Shown piece by piece: positions 47,815 to 57,559 of a DNA stretch of 64,000 nt. The number at the start of each line of letters is the position of its first letter. Positions within the stretch are counted from its first letter, which is position 1. The stretch is from Anoxybacillus sp. J5B_2022. GTDB lineage: Bacteria > Bacillota > Bacilli > Bacillales > Anoxybacillaceae. Position numbers and translations under genes: made by a program. The stretch lies in the NCBI RefSeq assembly GCF_026847645.1, contig NZ_JAPSMC010000002.1:1-64000 (forward strand), in the 5' to 3' direction. Under the pieces are notes generated by a model. The model saw nothing but the letters and a program-made list of their open reading frames with translations. It made no database searches and was not told the origin of the DNA.

Positions 47815-49821
47815 ATGTCACAAACGATTGACCAATTGGCGATCACGACAATCCGAACGTTGTCGATTGATGCCATTGAAAAAGCGAACTCCGGCCATCC
47901 AGGAATGCCGATGGGCGCAGCACCGATGGCATATACGCTTTGGACGAGATTTATGAACCATAATCCGAGCAATCCAACATGGTTTAACCGTGACCGCTTT
48001 GTTTTATCGGCAGGGCATGGCTCGATGCTTTTATACAGCTTGCTTCATTTGAGCGGCTATGACGTGTCGATGGAAGACATTAAGCAATTCCGCCAATGGG
48101 GAAGCAAAACGCCTGGACACCCAGAATACGGCCATACGCCAGGAGTAGAAGCGACGACTGGTCCGCTTGGCCAAGGAATCGCGATGGCGGTCGGAATGGC
48201 GATGGCGGAGCGTCATTTAGCTGCTACATACAACAAAGACAATTTTGAAATTATTAACCACTACACATATGCGATTTGCGGCGATGGCGACTTAATGGAA
48301 GGGGTCGCTTCCGAAGCAGCTTCATTAGCAGGACATTTAAAACTTGGCCGTTTAATCGTACTGTACGATTCGAACGATATTTCTCTTGATGGCGAGTTAA
48401 ATCTTTCGTTCTCCGAAAATGTCGGCCAACGTTTCCAAGCATACGGCTGGCAATACTTACGTGTGGAAGATGGAAATGATTTAGAAGAAATCGCTCAAGC
48501 GATTGCTGAAGCGCAAAAAGAATTAGATCGTCCGACGTTAATTGAAGTGAAAACGACGATCGGCTACGGATCGCCTAATAAAGCAGGCACTTCCGACGTT
48601 CACGGGGCGCCGCTCGGTGCAGAGGAATTAAAATTAACGAAAGAAGCGTACAAATGGACGTTTGCAGAAGATTTTTACGTGCCGGAAGAAGTATATGCCC
48701 ACTTCCGTCAAGCCGTGCAAGAAGCAGGCGCGAAAAAAGAAGCGGAATGGAATGAATTGTTTGCGGCTTATAAACAAGCATATCCGGAGCTCGCGAATCA
48801 GTTAGAGCTTGCGATCGAAGGAAAGCTCCCGGAAGGATGGGGAGCAAACATACCAGTTTATCCAGAAGGGAAAAGCTTAGCGACGCGCGCTTCTTCAGGG
48901 GAAGTGCTCAATGCGATTGCGAAAGCTGTTCCATACTTCATTGGCGGCTCTGCCGACCTTGCCGGTTCCAATAAAACGCTCATTAAAGGTGCAGGCAATT
49001 TTATGCCGGAAAGCTACGAAGGGCGCAACATTTGGTTTGGCGTGCGCGAGTTTGCGATGGGCGCAGCGATGAATGGTATGGCGCTTCATGGCGGTGTCAA
49101 AGTATTCGGCGGTACGTTCTTTGTCTTCTCGGACTATTTGCGTCCAGCCATCCGCTTAGCGGCATTAATGGGCTTACCGGTAACGTATGTATTGACGCAT
49201 GACAGCATCGCTGTCGGCGAAGACGGTCCGACGCATGAGCCGATCGAACAATTGCCATCGTTGCGCGCGATGCCGAACTTATCGGTGATTCGTCCGGCCG
49301 ACGGCAATGAAACCGCAGCGGCGTGGCGCTTGGCAGTAGAATCAACGGATCGTCCGACAGCGCTTGTGTTGACAAGACAAAACTTACCGACGCTTGCGAC
49401 AACGGCAGAACGTGCTTATGAAGGCGTGAAAAAAGGAGCGTATGTTGTGTCAGAAGCGGCAAACGGCAACCCGGAAGCATTGTTGCTTGCATCTGGATCA
49501 GAAGTGAGCCTTGCAGTGGAGGCGCAAAAAACGTTAGCTGTTGAAGGCATTCACGTTTCCGTCATCAGCATGCCATCGTGGGATCGGTTCGAACAGCAGC
49601 CGCAAGACTACAAAGAACAAGTGTTGCCGCCGCACGTGAAAAAACGTTTGGCGATCGAAATGGCTGCTTCGCTCGGTTGGGAGCGCTATACAGGCGATGA
49701 AGGCGACATTTTAGCAATCGACCGATTTGGCGCGTCAGCACCAGGCGAAAAAATTATGGAAGAATACGGATTTACGGTTGACAACGTTGTCCAACGCGTC
49801 AAAGCGTTGCTGAATAAATAA
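47815..49821 (+). CDS. tkt: Transketolase
   Basis: A 668-residue thiamine-diphosphate enzyme of the non-oxidative pentose phosphate pathway. It has [36 protein letters not shown], the TPP motif [39 protein letters not shown] and [20 protein letters not shown]. It lies between ynzC and sirA as in B. subtilis and is transcribed alone, ending in a terminator. Confidence 0.98.
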   Translation: MSQTIDQLAITTIRTLSIDAIEKANSGHPGMPMGAAPMAYTLWTRFMNHNPSNPTWFNRDRFVLSAGHGSMLLYSLLHLSGYDVSMEDIKQFRQWGSKTPGHPEYGHTPGVEATTGPLGQGIAMAVGMAMAERHLAATYNKDNFEIINHYTYAICGDGDLMEGVASEAASLAGHLKLGRLIVLYDSNDISLDGELNLSFSENVGQRFQAYGWQYLRVEDGNDLEEIAQAIAEAQKELDRPTLIEVKTTIGYGSPNKAGTSDVHGAPLGAEELKLTKEAYKWTFAEDFYVPEEVYAHFRQAVQEAGAKKEAEWNELFAAYKQAYPELANQLELAIEGKLPEGWGANIPVYPEGKSLATRASSGEVLNAIAKAVPYFIGGSADLAGSNKTLIKGAGNFMPESYEGRNIWFGVREFAMGAAMNGMALHGGVKVFGGTFFVFSDYLRPAIRLAALMGLPVTYVLTHDSIAVGEDGPTHEPIEQLPSLRAMPNLSVIRPADGNETAAAWRLAVESTDRPTALVLTRQNLPTLATTAERAYEGVKKGAYVVSEAANGNPEALLLASGSEVSLAVEAQKTLAVEGIHVSVISMPSWDRFEQQPQDYKEQVLPPHVKKRLAIEMAASLGWERYTGDEGDILAIDRFGASAPGEKIMEEYGFTVDNVVQRVKALLNK

Positions 49822-49825
49822 GCGA

Positions 49826-49857
49826 AAAGCTGCCCTAAAATGGGGCGGCTTTTTTCA
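49826..49857 (+). terminator. Terminator of tkt
   Basis: Stem AAAGCTGCCC / GGGGCGGCTTT (one G-T pair) with a 5-nt loop and a T run. Confidence 0.82.
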
Positions 49858-49860
49858 TCG

Positions 49861-50160
49861 TTTGGCTTCGAGGGCTAACCAGTCGCCTCCGCTTTTCTTT
49901 GTCTAGCTGCGAACTAACATCCTCCTCCGCTTTGCTTTCGCCGTCGACGTGCACGGCACGTCTCGTCGAAAGCTTACGCTTCCGTCGGATGTTTCCTTGG
50001 CTTGAGCCAAGGACCGTTCTCCGCTTTTCGTGTCTAGCTTCGGCTCCTAGCTCTCTTGTGCCAAGCAACCTTCCTCCGTCGAAGCAAAAAGCGCTTCTCG
50101 TCGGAAGAACGCTTGGCTTCGAGAGCTGGACAGTCGCCTCCGCTTTTCTTTTGTTCGACA
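49861..50160. repeat. Intergenic repeat, copies B and B2 in tandem
   Basis: 49885-50030 is nearly identical to copy A at 14289-14436. It includes GACGTGC-ACG-GCACGTC and CTTGGCT-TG-AGCCAAG hairpins; the latter is more perfect here than in copy A. A second, diverged unit (50031-50150) begins TGTCTAGCTTCGGCTCCTAG and ends CGCCTCCGCTTTTCTTTT. Together they fill the gap between tkt and sirA. Open frames that cross it are incidental. Confidence 0.8.
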
Positions 50161-50162
50161 AA
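50152..50162 (-). promoter_or_regulatory. Possible Spo0A box upstream of sirA
   Basis: Read on the minus strand, TTTGTCGAACA matches the 0A box TTTGTCRAAWA except at one weak position. sirA is Spo0A-induced in B. subtilis. The site is about 97 bases from the sirA start, and a TATAAT is at 50214-50219. Confidence 0.45.
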
Positions 50163-50248
50163 ACTAGAGAAAAATTTTTTCACCAATAGACATATTTTTC
50201 CCGTTTCTTTTTCTATAATGAAGAAAAAAGAAGAATGGGGGACGAACG

Positions 50249-50689
50249 GTGGCGCGTTACTGGATTTATTTATTTTGTGATGAAGTAGCTTATAGCTACT
50301 ATCATCGTCCAGAGAAAATTGTGGAATTGTTGCGGGAATATCAGTATCAAACAGCTCCGCTAAAAAGCATTTATCACCAACAAATCGAATTTATTACGGA
50401 ACGCATTTCCTTTTCACGGCTCGAGTTAGGGCTCAACGAACATTTTTCAGGAAAAGTTGAAAAAAATTTAGAACGGAATATGTTCGTACTGAAAGATGAA
50501 CAGATGAAGGAAGAAGCGCTTATTATTGTCCAGAAACGACGGCTGTTGCTTGTAAGCGAGCATGCAGCGCTAACTGAGCGGATTTTTCAAGCGTTTTCGC
50601 ACATCTCACCGTTCTTTTTGGCAGTCGATATCCATTTTCATCATCATCAATGGCTCCTTCCGGTGGCGAATGAAAGAAAATTTGCGTAA
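50249..50689 (+). CDS. sirA: Sporulation inhibitor of replication SirA
   Basis: A 146-residue protein that matches the SirA/YneE pattern: an aromatic start (MARYWIYLFCDEVAYSYYH) and the end block FFLAVDIHFHHHQWLLPVAN. SirA binds DnaA domain I and stops re-initiation in cells entering sporulation. The GTG start follows GGGGGACG. It lies between tkt and yneF as in B. subtilis. Sequence identity to model SirA looks low, so the call leans on position. Confidence 0.85.
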   Translation: MARYWIYLFCDEVAYSYYHRPEKIVELLREYQYQTAPLKSIYHQQIEFITERISFSRLELGLNEHFSGKVEKNLERNMFVLKDEQMKEEALIIVQKRRLLLVSEHAALTERIFQAFSHISPFFLAVDIHFHHHQWLLPVANERKFA

Positions 50690-50775
50690 ATAAAAGATTT
50701 TTACGGGGAAATATTGTATAATAGCGCATTGTTTAGTACACTGTTAGGTAGACAACATGAAGGAGGAAAAATAGT

Positions 50776-50988
50776 ATGTGGACAACGATTCTCGTTGGCG
50801 TTCTAGCGCTTGCCGCTGGAGTGGCGCTAGGATTTTTCATTGCCCGTAAAACGATGATGAACTATTTAAAGAAAAACCCACCAATTAACGAACAAATGAT
50901 TCGCATGATGATGATGCAAATGGGAATGACACCATCCCAAAAGAAAATCAATCAAATGATGAAAGCGATGAACAATCAGCTGAAATAA
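50776..50988 (+). CDS. yneF: YneF, UPF0154 membrane protein
   Basis: A 70-residue protein with one N-terminal transmembrane helix ([20 protein letters not shown]) and the conserved Met-rich tail ([20 protein letters not shown]). The function is unknown. It has a strong AAGGAGG and its own terminator. Confidence 0.93.
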   Translation: MWTTILVGVLALAAGVALGFFIARKTMMNYLKKNPPINEQMIRMMMMQMGMTPSQKKINQMMKAMNNQLK

Positions 50989-50999
50989 AAACGATGGAC

Positions 51000-51034
51000 A
51001 GGCACTCTGCGGAGTGTCTTTTTGTTTTTTCTTT
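51000..51034 (+). terminator. Terminator of yneF
   Basis: Stem GGCACTC / GAGTGTC with a 4-nt loop and a long T run. Confidence 0.8.
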
Positions 51035-51108
51035 CAAAAAATGTATATTTTTGCTATAATAATGTAACGTGTTACCTATATTGGAATTTAGACAGAAGGG
51101 GAGAGAGA

Positions 51109-52875
51109 ATGAAGGTTTTTCTCGATTTGTTTTGGTTTTTTCGCCAAGAGAAAAAAGCGTACATTACGGGGGTATGTTTATTAATTATCGTCGCTTTATT
51201 GGAGTTAGTCCCGCCTAAAATTATTGGTCTTATGGTCGATCATATAAAAAATGGGAACGTTACAGCGAGTATTCTCGGAAAATGGCTGTTCGTGTTGCTC
51301 ATTGTCGCTATTTTATTGTATATGTTGCGCTATTTTTGGCGCATTTGCATTTTCGGTGCATCGGCAAAACTTTCCCGCCAACTTCGCAACGAACTATATG
51401 CCCATTTTACGAAAATGTCCCCTTCGTTTTATCAACGGAAGCGGATTGGCGATTTAATGGCGCACGCTACGAACGATTTGCAGGCCATTCAACAGACGGC
51501 AGGGACGGGAGTGTTGACGCTTGTTGACTCGCTTTCGCTAGGTGGATTTGTACTAGTGACGATGGCAGTTACGATCAGTTGGAAGCTGACGCTAATCAGC
51601 CTACTTCCGATGCCGGTGATGGCGATCGCGACGAGCCGCTACGGAACGTTGCTTCACGAACGATTTTTAAAAGCGCAAGAAGCGTTTTCTTCGTTAAATG
51701 ATAAAGTGCAAGAAAGCGTGAGCGGCATAAAAGTCATCAGGGCGTTTGGTTATGAAAAAGAAGATGTTGAATCATTCCGACAAAAATCGGAGGAAGTAGT
51801 AAAAGAAAATATAGCGGTGGCAAAAATCGATGCCCTCTTTGATCCGACGATTTCGCTCGTTGTCGGCGTGTCATTTTTTTTAGCGATCGTCTTTGGCGCG
51901 CAAATGGTGTTGAACGGGGAATTAACGATCGGTGAACTCGTTTCCTTTACAACTTATTTAGGCTTGCTCATTTGGCCAATGCTCGCGTTTGGCTGGTTGT
52001 TTAATATTGTCGAACGGGGGCGCGCTTCGTATGATCGTGTGCGTCAGTTGTTGGAGGAAAAGGAAGAAGTGAAGGAAGCAAAACAAGCGATTACTGTTCC
52101 ACCGAGCGGCGACATTACATACGCGATACAACGTTTTGCGTATCCGAATGACGCTTCTTTTGCTCTTCAACATATTCATTTTACGTTAAAGCGTGGAGAA
52201 ACGCTTGGAATTGTCGGGAAGACAGGGGCGGGGAAAACGACATTGTTGAAGCTTTTGATTCGTGAGTATGATCAGTATGACGGGCGCATTATATTTGGTG
52301 CGCATGAAATTAGCGAATATGCGCTTCGGGCGTTACGGGCCGCCATTGGTTACGTGCCGCAAGATCATTTTTTATTTTCCGCTACCGTCAAAGAAAATAT
52401 TGCGTTCGCCTCTCCAGAAGCAACGGACGAAGAAGTGATCGAAGCGGCGAAGCTCGCGCATATTCATGACGATATCATTCAATTTGCCAACGGCTATGAT
52501 ACAGTAGTCGGTGAACGAGGCGTATCGCTTTCTGGAGGACAGAAACAGCGCATTTCGATCGCCCGCGCCCTTTTACTTGACCCGGAAGTACTCCTATTAG
52601 ATGATTCTCTTTCTGCCGTGGATGCCAAAACGGAAGAGCGCATTTTAACGGTGTTAAAAGAGAAACGAAAAGGGAAAACGACGATCATTACGTCCCATCG
52701 GTTAAGTGCCATTCAGCATGCTGATCTTATCCTTGTATTAGACAGCGGCCGAATCATTCAGATGGGTACACATGAAAGGTTAATGAAGGAACGCGGCTGG
52801 TATCGTGATATGTATGAACGTCAACAGCTTGAATCGTTGGTGGAACAAGGGGGAGAAGCATGGAGAAATCATTAA
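51109..52875 (+). CDS. ABC exporter half-transporter, first of a heterodimer pair (YheI-like)
   Basis: A 588-residue half-transporter with six transmembrane helices (~15-310) and a C-terminal ATPase: Walker A GKTGAGKTT, signature LSGGQKQR, Walker B VLLLDDSLSAVD and switch His in ITSHR. The ATP site has Asp in place of the usual catalytic Glu (LLLDDS), typical of the degenerate partner in heterodimeric exporters such as YheI/YheH. ATG 51109 follows AAGGGGAGAG. Its last 16 bases overlap the partner gene. Confidence 0.9.
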   Translation: MKVFLDLFWFFRQEKKAYITGVCLLIIVALLELVPPKIIGLMVDHIKNGNVTASILGKWLFVLLIVAILLYMLRYFWRICIFGASAKLSRQLRNELYAHFTKMSPSFYQRKRIGDLMAHATNDLQAIQQTAGTGVLTLVDSLSLGGFVLVTMAVTISWKLTLISLLPMPVMAIATSRYGTLLHERFLKAQEAFSSLNDKVQESVSGIKVIRAFGYEKEDVESFRQKSEEVVKENIAVAKIDALFDPTISLVVGVSFFLAIVFGAQMVLNGELTIGELVSFTTYLGLLIWPMLAFGWLFNIVERGRASYDRVRQLLEEKEEVKEAKQAITVPPSGDITYAIQRFAYPNDASFALQHIHFTLKRGETLGIVGKTGAGKTTLLKLLIREYDQYDGRIIFGAHEISEYALRALRAAIGYVPQDHFLFSATVKENIAFASPEATDEEVIEAAKLAHIHDDIIQFANGYDTVVGERGVSLSGGQKQRISIARALLLDPEVLLLDDSLSAVDAKTEERILTVLKEKRKGKTTIITSHRLSAIQHADLILVLDSGRIIQMGTHERLMKERGWYRDMYERQQLESLVEQGGEAWRNH

Positions 52876-54639
52876 CACCAAAAGAGCAACGCCAAGTGTT
52901 ATGGCGGTTGCTTTCATACATGAAAACGGAACGGAAAACGGCTATCGTTGCCTTTTTTCTATTGATCACGGCGACAACTTTTGAACTGGCTGGTCCATAT
53001 TTAGTCAAAATCTTTATTGACGACTACTTAGTTCCACGGCGTCTTGCCGTTCGTCCGCTTGTCCTGTTAGCCGTTATTTATTTCGGGACAGTGGTGATCA
53101 AAACGATTGTCACGTATTTTCAGCTTGTCAAGTTTCAAGAAATTGCTTTGCGTGTGATTCAAACGTTACGCATGGATGTATTTACGAAAATGCACGCGCT
53201 TGGCATGCGCTATTTTGACCAAACGCCAGGAGGAAGTATCGTATCGCGCGTCACAAATGACACGGAAGCGATTAATAGAGATGTTTGTGGAAGTGCTAGC
53301 GAGCTTTGTGCAAAATGGGGTATTTGTGTGCGGGATTTTTGTGGCGATGTTTTTATTGGACGCGAAGCTTGCGCTTTATTGCCTTTTCCTGCTTCCGGTT
53401 ATTTGGTGGCTCATCAAAACGTACCGTCACTATAGCTCGATTTTTTATAAAGACATGCGTGAGCGGTTGAGCGAACTAAACGCCAAATTAAACGAATCGT
53501 TGCAAGGGATGGCAATTATTCAAGTCTTTCGGCAAGAAGAGCGTATGCGGAAAGAATTTGCGAAAATTAACGACCTTCATTACCGTGCAGGCTTGAAAAA
53601 TATTAAGCTTGACGGGTTGTTGCTGCGGCCGGCGATCGATGTTGTTTACATTGTGGCGATTATGGTTGTGCTCAGCTTCTTTGGAGTATCCGCAATGGAA
53701 AGCCCGGTGGAAATCGGGGTGCTTTATGCCTTTGTCAATTATTTAGAGCGCTTTTTTGAGCCGATTAACCAAATGATGATGCGCCTTTCATTTTACCAGC
53801 AAGCAATTATTTCTGGTTCGCGCCTGTTTGCGTTTCTTGATCTTACAGAATTGGCGCCGAAAGCGACAACGTCTTCTGCGGCAATTTCAGCAGGAAAAAT
53901 AGAGTTTCGCAACGTGAGTTTTTCATACGACGGCAAACAAGACGTGTTGCGGAACATTTCGTTTATTGTTCAGCCAGGAGAAACGGTCGCGCTTGTCGGG
54001 CATACAGGGAGCGGAAAAAGTTCGATCGCCAATTTGCTCATGCGGTTTTATGAATTTGACCGCGGCGAGATTCTCATCGACGGTGTGTCGATTCGCGAGT
54101 ATTCGAACGAAGAATTGCGGAAAAACATCGGCCTTGTGTTGCAAGACCCATTTTTGTTTTACGGAACGATTCGCGACAATATACGCATGTACAACAAGCA
54201 GCTGACGGACGAACAGCTAATGGAAGCAGCACGTTGCGTGCAAGCGCATGAGTTCATTGAAAAATTGCCGCAACAATATGAGCATCAAGTAGTCGAACGT
54301 GGAGCAGCATTTTCGAGCGGCCAGCGCCAACTAATCGCATTTGCGCGCACGCTCGCTATTCAGCCGAAAGTGCTTGTGCTAGATGAAGCGACAGCCCATA
54401 TTGATACAGAAACAGAAGAAGCCATTCAACAGGCGCTGAACAACATGAGGAAAGGGAGGACAACGATTGCGATCGCCCATCGCCTGTCCACCATTCAAGA
54501 TGCCGATCAAATACTTGTACTCCATCGAGGGGAGATTGTTGAGCGAGGGACCCATCAACAACTATTAGCGCAGAGAGGGCTTTATTATAGCATGTACATG
54601 TTGCAAAACGGGCAAATCGATGTCGAAAATTGCGTGTAA
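52860..54639 (+). pseudogene. ABC exporter half-transporter, second of the pair (YheH-like), frameshifted
   Basis: The first frame (from ATG 52860) gives a transmembrane domain up to VSRVTNDTEAIN. A second frame then carries EMFVEVLASFVQNG through to a complete ATPase ending at 54639. Removing one T, at or near 53276, gives EAIKEMFVEV, the expected sequence. Without the shift the protein would be about 592 residues, with Walker A GHTGSGKSS, signature SSGQRQ, and Walker B LVLDEATAHID with the catalytic Glu. As read, the exporter pair lacks its catalytic subunit; an assembly error is the alternative. Confidence 0.85.
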
Positions 54640-54660
54640 ACGATATTTTTCCTAGAAAAA

Positions 54661-54725
54661 TAACGGATCCATGAGCAGTCATTTTCATGCTCGGGTGGCG
54701 AGCAAAACTTGCTCATGGATGTTTT
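54661..54725. repeat. Conserved hairpin element, copy 2
   Basis: A 65-base element homologous to 33279-33344. Outer stem ATCCATGAGCA / TGCTCATGGAT (11 bp) and inner hairpin GCTCG-GGTGG-CGAGC. It lies between the ABC gene and the convergent Spo0E-type gene and could terminate either. Confidence 0.72.
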
Positions 54726-54903
54726 ATTGGGGAGAGAGGCGTTTCGTCTTTTTGTACATATATTCATTATATTGGTTAAGCAGCGAGTCGAGCTCTTGGC
54801 TAAGTTGAATCGTTACCGCTGCGTTCAGCCCGCTTTTGGCGACCATTTCCATTAATTCTATTCGTTTTTTTTCAATGAGCCGGAGTATTTCTTGTTTTGA
54901 CAC
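54724..54903 (-). CDS. Spo0E-family aspartyl-phosphate phosphatase
   Basis: A 59-residue protein starting at GTG 54903 and ending at TAA 54726-54724. It matches the Spo0E/YnzD family: EKKRIELMEMVAKSGLNAA, then the catalytic SQELDSLLNQY motif. Such proteins remove the phosphate from Spo0A~P and delay sporulation. GAAAGGA lies about 15 bases upstream. Hairpin element copy 2 follows its stop codon. Confidence 0.88.
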   Translation of the reverse strand: MSKQEILRLIEKKRIELMEMVAKSGLNAAVTIQLSQELDSLLNQYNEYMYKKTKRLSPQ

Positions 54904-55099
54904 GGAAGAACAAGTCCTTTCTTTGTAGAGATCAGCATAGATTGCGAAGCAACGATGTATTTATGCAGGTATTATATACTATTTTGGCAATTAATTCAAA
55001 AGGGAAAATTTATTTTTTTACATTTACGAAGCAGAAAATAACAAGAAAATATATTTTTTTGCTAAAATAAGAAGAAAACAGAGTCAGGGGTTGGATCGA

Positions 55100-55807
55100 A
55101 TGACAGATATAAATGTTTTTTTAGCGTTTGGAGCAGGATTTTTATCGTTTATTTCACCATGCTGTTTGCCGCTTTATCCCGCGTTTTTATCGTATATTAC
55201 CGGGGTATCGGTCGGCGAGTTGCAATCGGAGCAGGCGATGCTACAAAAGCGCAGCTTATTACATACGCTGTTTTTCTTGCTTGGTTTTTCGCTTATTTTT
55301 ATTTCGATCGGCTTCGGTACATCGCTGATCGGTGAATGGTTTAAACAATATCAAGATTTTATTCGACAAATTGGTGCGATTTTAATCATTTTTTTCGGTT
55401 TTGTTATTGTCGGTGTATTTAAACCTAGCTTTTTAATGAAAGATCATCGGATTTCGTTTCGCAGCCGCCCGTCGGGGTATATTGGTTCAGTGTTGATCGG
55501 AATGGCGTTTGCCGCAGGGTGGACACCGTGTACAGGCCCGATTTTAGTGTCGGTCATTGCGCTGGCTGCAACGAATCCAGGCTCAGGAATGTTGTATATG
55601 GCTGCATACTCTCTAGGGTTTGCGGTCCCGTTTTTCCTGTTGTCATTTTTCTTGGGCAAAATGCAATGGATTCGTCGTCATCATGTCAAAATAACGAAAA
55701 TCGGCGGATATGTGATGATCGTGATGGGGATTGTTCTTTTCTTTGATTGGATGACAAAAATCATCGTCTATACAACAAGTATTTTTGGTGGATTTACCGG
55801 GTTTTGA
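55100..55807 (+). CDS. ccdA: Cytochrome c biogenesis protein CcdA
   Basis: A 235-residue membrane protein with six helices. The redox Cys residues lie in [15 protein letters not shown] and [12 protein letters not shown]. CcdA passes electrons across the membrane to thiol-disulfide proteins for cytochrome c maturation and spore development. ATG 55100 follows AGGGG; TTG 55091 is in frame. yneI and ccdC follow, the B. subtilis order. Confidence 0.95.
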   Translation: MTDINVFLAFGAGFLSFISPCCLPLYPAFLSYITGVSVGELQSEQAMLQKRSLLHTLFFLLGFSLIFISIGFGTSLIGEWFKQYQDFIRQIGAILIIFFGFVIVGVFKPSFLMKDHRISFRSRPSGYIGSVLIGMAFAAGWTPCTGPILVSVIALAATNPGSGMLYMAAYSLGFAVPFFLLSFFLGKMQWIRRHHVKITKIGGYVMIVMGIVLFFDWMTKIIVYTTSIFGGFTGF

Positions 55808-55935
55808 TGTCAAAAACGATCATTTATTGTCACTATATTTAAGTTGAAATTTTATATTAAATTCGTTACATTGTTGCATAGGACTGTTAACCCGTTATGC
55901 GCATACGATGTTTTTTAGCTAATAGGGGGATGATT

Positions 55936-56295
55936 ATGGCGAAAGTATTGATTGTCGACGATGCAAAATTTATGAGAATGACATTGTCGAACATTTTAAA
56001 AAAGGCAAACTATGAAGTTGTTGGAGAAGGGGAAAACGGAAAGGAAGCTGTTGAGTTATATCGAACATTGCAGCCAGATATTGTGACGTTAGATATTACG
56101 ATGCCGGTGATGAACGGAATTGAAGCGGTAAAAGCGATTAAACAAATGGATCCGCAAGCAAAAATTATTATGTGCTCTGCGATGGGACAGCAAAAAATGG
56201 TCGTGGAAGCGATCGAAGCGGGAGCAGTTGATTTTATCGTCAAACCGTTTGAAGAAAGTCGTGTCATCGAAGCGCTTTCTCGTGCGTTAATGTAG
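55936..56295 (+). CDS. yneI: CheY-like single-domain response regulator YneI
   Basis: A 119-residue receiver domain: acidic pocket VDDAKFM, phospho-acceptor Asp in DIVTLDITMPVMNG, Thr/Ser switch in IIMCSAMGQ, and Lys in FIVKPFEES. There is no output domain. It lies between ccdA and ccdC. Its kinase and target are unknown. ATG 55936 is correctly spaced from AGGGGG; ATG 55930 is in frame. Confidence 0.93.
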   Translation: MAKVLIVDDAKFMRMTLSNILKKANYEVVGEGENGKEAVELYRTLQPDIVTLDITMPVMNGIEAVKAIKQMDPQAKIIMCSAMGQQKMVVEAIEAGAVDFIVKPFEESRVIEALSRALM

Positions 56296-56359
56296 AGAAA
56301 GTATGCGCAATTTGGTTATAATTAGGATCTCGAAATTTAGCAGCAAAGGATGATTACCC

Positions 56360-56842
56360 TTGGCAATTGCAAGTTCAGTAGTAGCGGTGATGATGGCATT
56401 TCTTATTTTGTTCGTGCGGATGAAAGCGGCGAAAAAGCCAACGAATGCAAAAAAAATTATTTTACCACCTATTTTTATGAGCACTGGCTCGCTTATGTTT
56501 TTAAATCCACTGTTTCGTGTGACGCGAGGAGAGCTTATCGAAGCGATCGTGCTCGGAGCCTTTTTCTCGATTTTTCTCATTAAAACATCGAAGTTTGAAA
56601 TTCGCGACAACCATATTTATTTAAAGCGATCTAAAGCGTTTGTGTGGATTTTAGTAGGATTAATTGTCATTCGGCTGGCGCTAAAATCGTATTTAGGCAG
56701 AACGATTGACTACCATCAGCTAAGCGGAATGTTTTATTTATTGGCGTTTGCGATGATCGTTCCTTGGCGGGTGGCGATGTATGTTTCCTACAAACGCCTC
56801 GAAAGACAGTTGAAATATGACCCGACGATTCGGTTGACATAA
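56360..56842 (+). CDS. ccdC: CcdC membrane protein (YneJ)
   Basis: A 160-residue protein with about four to five hydrophobic helices (ASSVVAVMMAFLILFV; IVLGAFFSIFLI; VWILVGLIVIRLAL; MFYLLAFAMIVPWRVAMY). It matches CcdC, which is linked to cytochrome c maturation in B. subtilis but not essential for it. The TTG start follows AAAGGATG. A bidirectional terminator separates it from yneK. Confidence 0.9.
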   Translation: MAIASSVVAVMMAFLILFVRMKAAKKPTNAKKIILPPIFMSTGSLMFLNPLFRVTRGELIEAIVLGAFFSIFLIKTSKFEIRDNHIYLKRSKAFVWILVGLIVIRLALKSYLGRTIDYHQLSGMFYLLAFAMIVPWRVAMYVSYKRLERQLKYDPTIRLT

Positions 56843-56874
56843 CAAAAAGATGGGGAGAGCCCCATCTTTTTGTT
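56841..56874. terminator. Bidirectional terminator between ccdC and yneK
   Basis: A perfect 15-bp stem AACAAAAAGATGGGG / CCCCATCTTTTTGTT with loop AGAG. Confidence 0.93.
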
Positions 56875-57303
56875 TTAGTCAAATAAATGTTTGTATGGAG
56901 TAAGATCAATTTGTTGTTCTTTCAATGCTTTGACTAAAAATTTATGGTCACGTTTCGGGGTCGCAATAATGTAGCCGCGAATGACCAAATCTTTCGTAAT
57001 GCTTGTCGCTTGTTCGTTCAAAGCAAGTTCACCAATTTTGCCGGCGATTTTTTGGCGAGCGACATCGCGGAACAATTCTGGCACCGGCTTGACTAACTCT
57101 TCAAGTAGCGCCTTTTCTTCCGCCCCCCATAAATGCCGCGTCTGCTCAATGTAGTATTCCTGCCAGTCGAGCTCCGATTTTCCGTCTGCTTTCGGCAACC
57201 GCTTCAGAAATTTTCGGAACATAAAAAAGCCGCCGATCGACATGGTGACAAGCAAAAAGACGACCCAAAATAAAATAAACCAAAGAAACCAACCTGTTAA
57301 CAT
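56875..57303 (-). CDS. yneK: YneK-like DUF2621 protein
   Basis: A 142-residue protein with one N-terminal transmembrane helix (GWFLWFILFWVVFLLVTMS), a short basic segment, then a soluble domain with DWQEYYIEQTRHLW. ATG 57303 follows GAGGTGG on the minus strand. The role is unknown; its place after ccdC fits YneK. Confidence 0.85.
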   Translation of the reverse strand: MLTGWFLWFILFWVVFLLVTMSIGGFFMFRKFLKRLPKADGKSELDWQEYYIEQTRHLWGAEEKALLEELVKPVPELFRDVARQKIAGKIGELALNEQATSITKDLVIRGYIIATPKRDHKFLVKALKEQQIDLTPYKHLFD

Positions 57304-57385
57304 CTTTCCACCTCAACGAGTCCATTCTATCACCCATTATCGCGAAATCCGCGGTTTTTGGCAAGAATTACGGTTTTTTTGACGA

Positions 57386-57413
57386 CTGTTAAGAAACTGT
57401 AATATAACTGTAA
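57386..57413. promoter_or_regulatory. Three 11-bp-spaced direct repeats, possible PhoP box
   Basis: CTGTTA (57386), CTGTAA (57397) and CTGTAA (57408) recur exactly every 11 bases. On the minus strand they read TTACAG/TAACAG, near the PhoP half-site TTAACA with the usual periodicity. They lie about 150 bases upstream of the wall-hydrolase gene. The rest of 57304-57559 shows nothing else clear. Confidence 0.5.
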
Positions 57414-57559
57414 AGAAAAGCGATAAAGCCTTATATATCAATGGATAGCGGGAGATCGTTTTCTTTGAAAGGGAATGTAAACCAGTGATTCACTTCTATA
57501 AACATGCTAATCTAGTGAATGCGAACGGGAAGCCAAAAAGCAACTATGAGGAGGAAACA

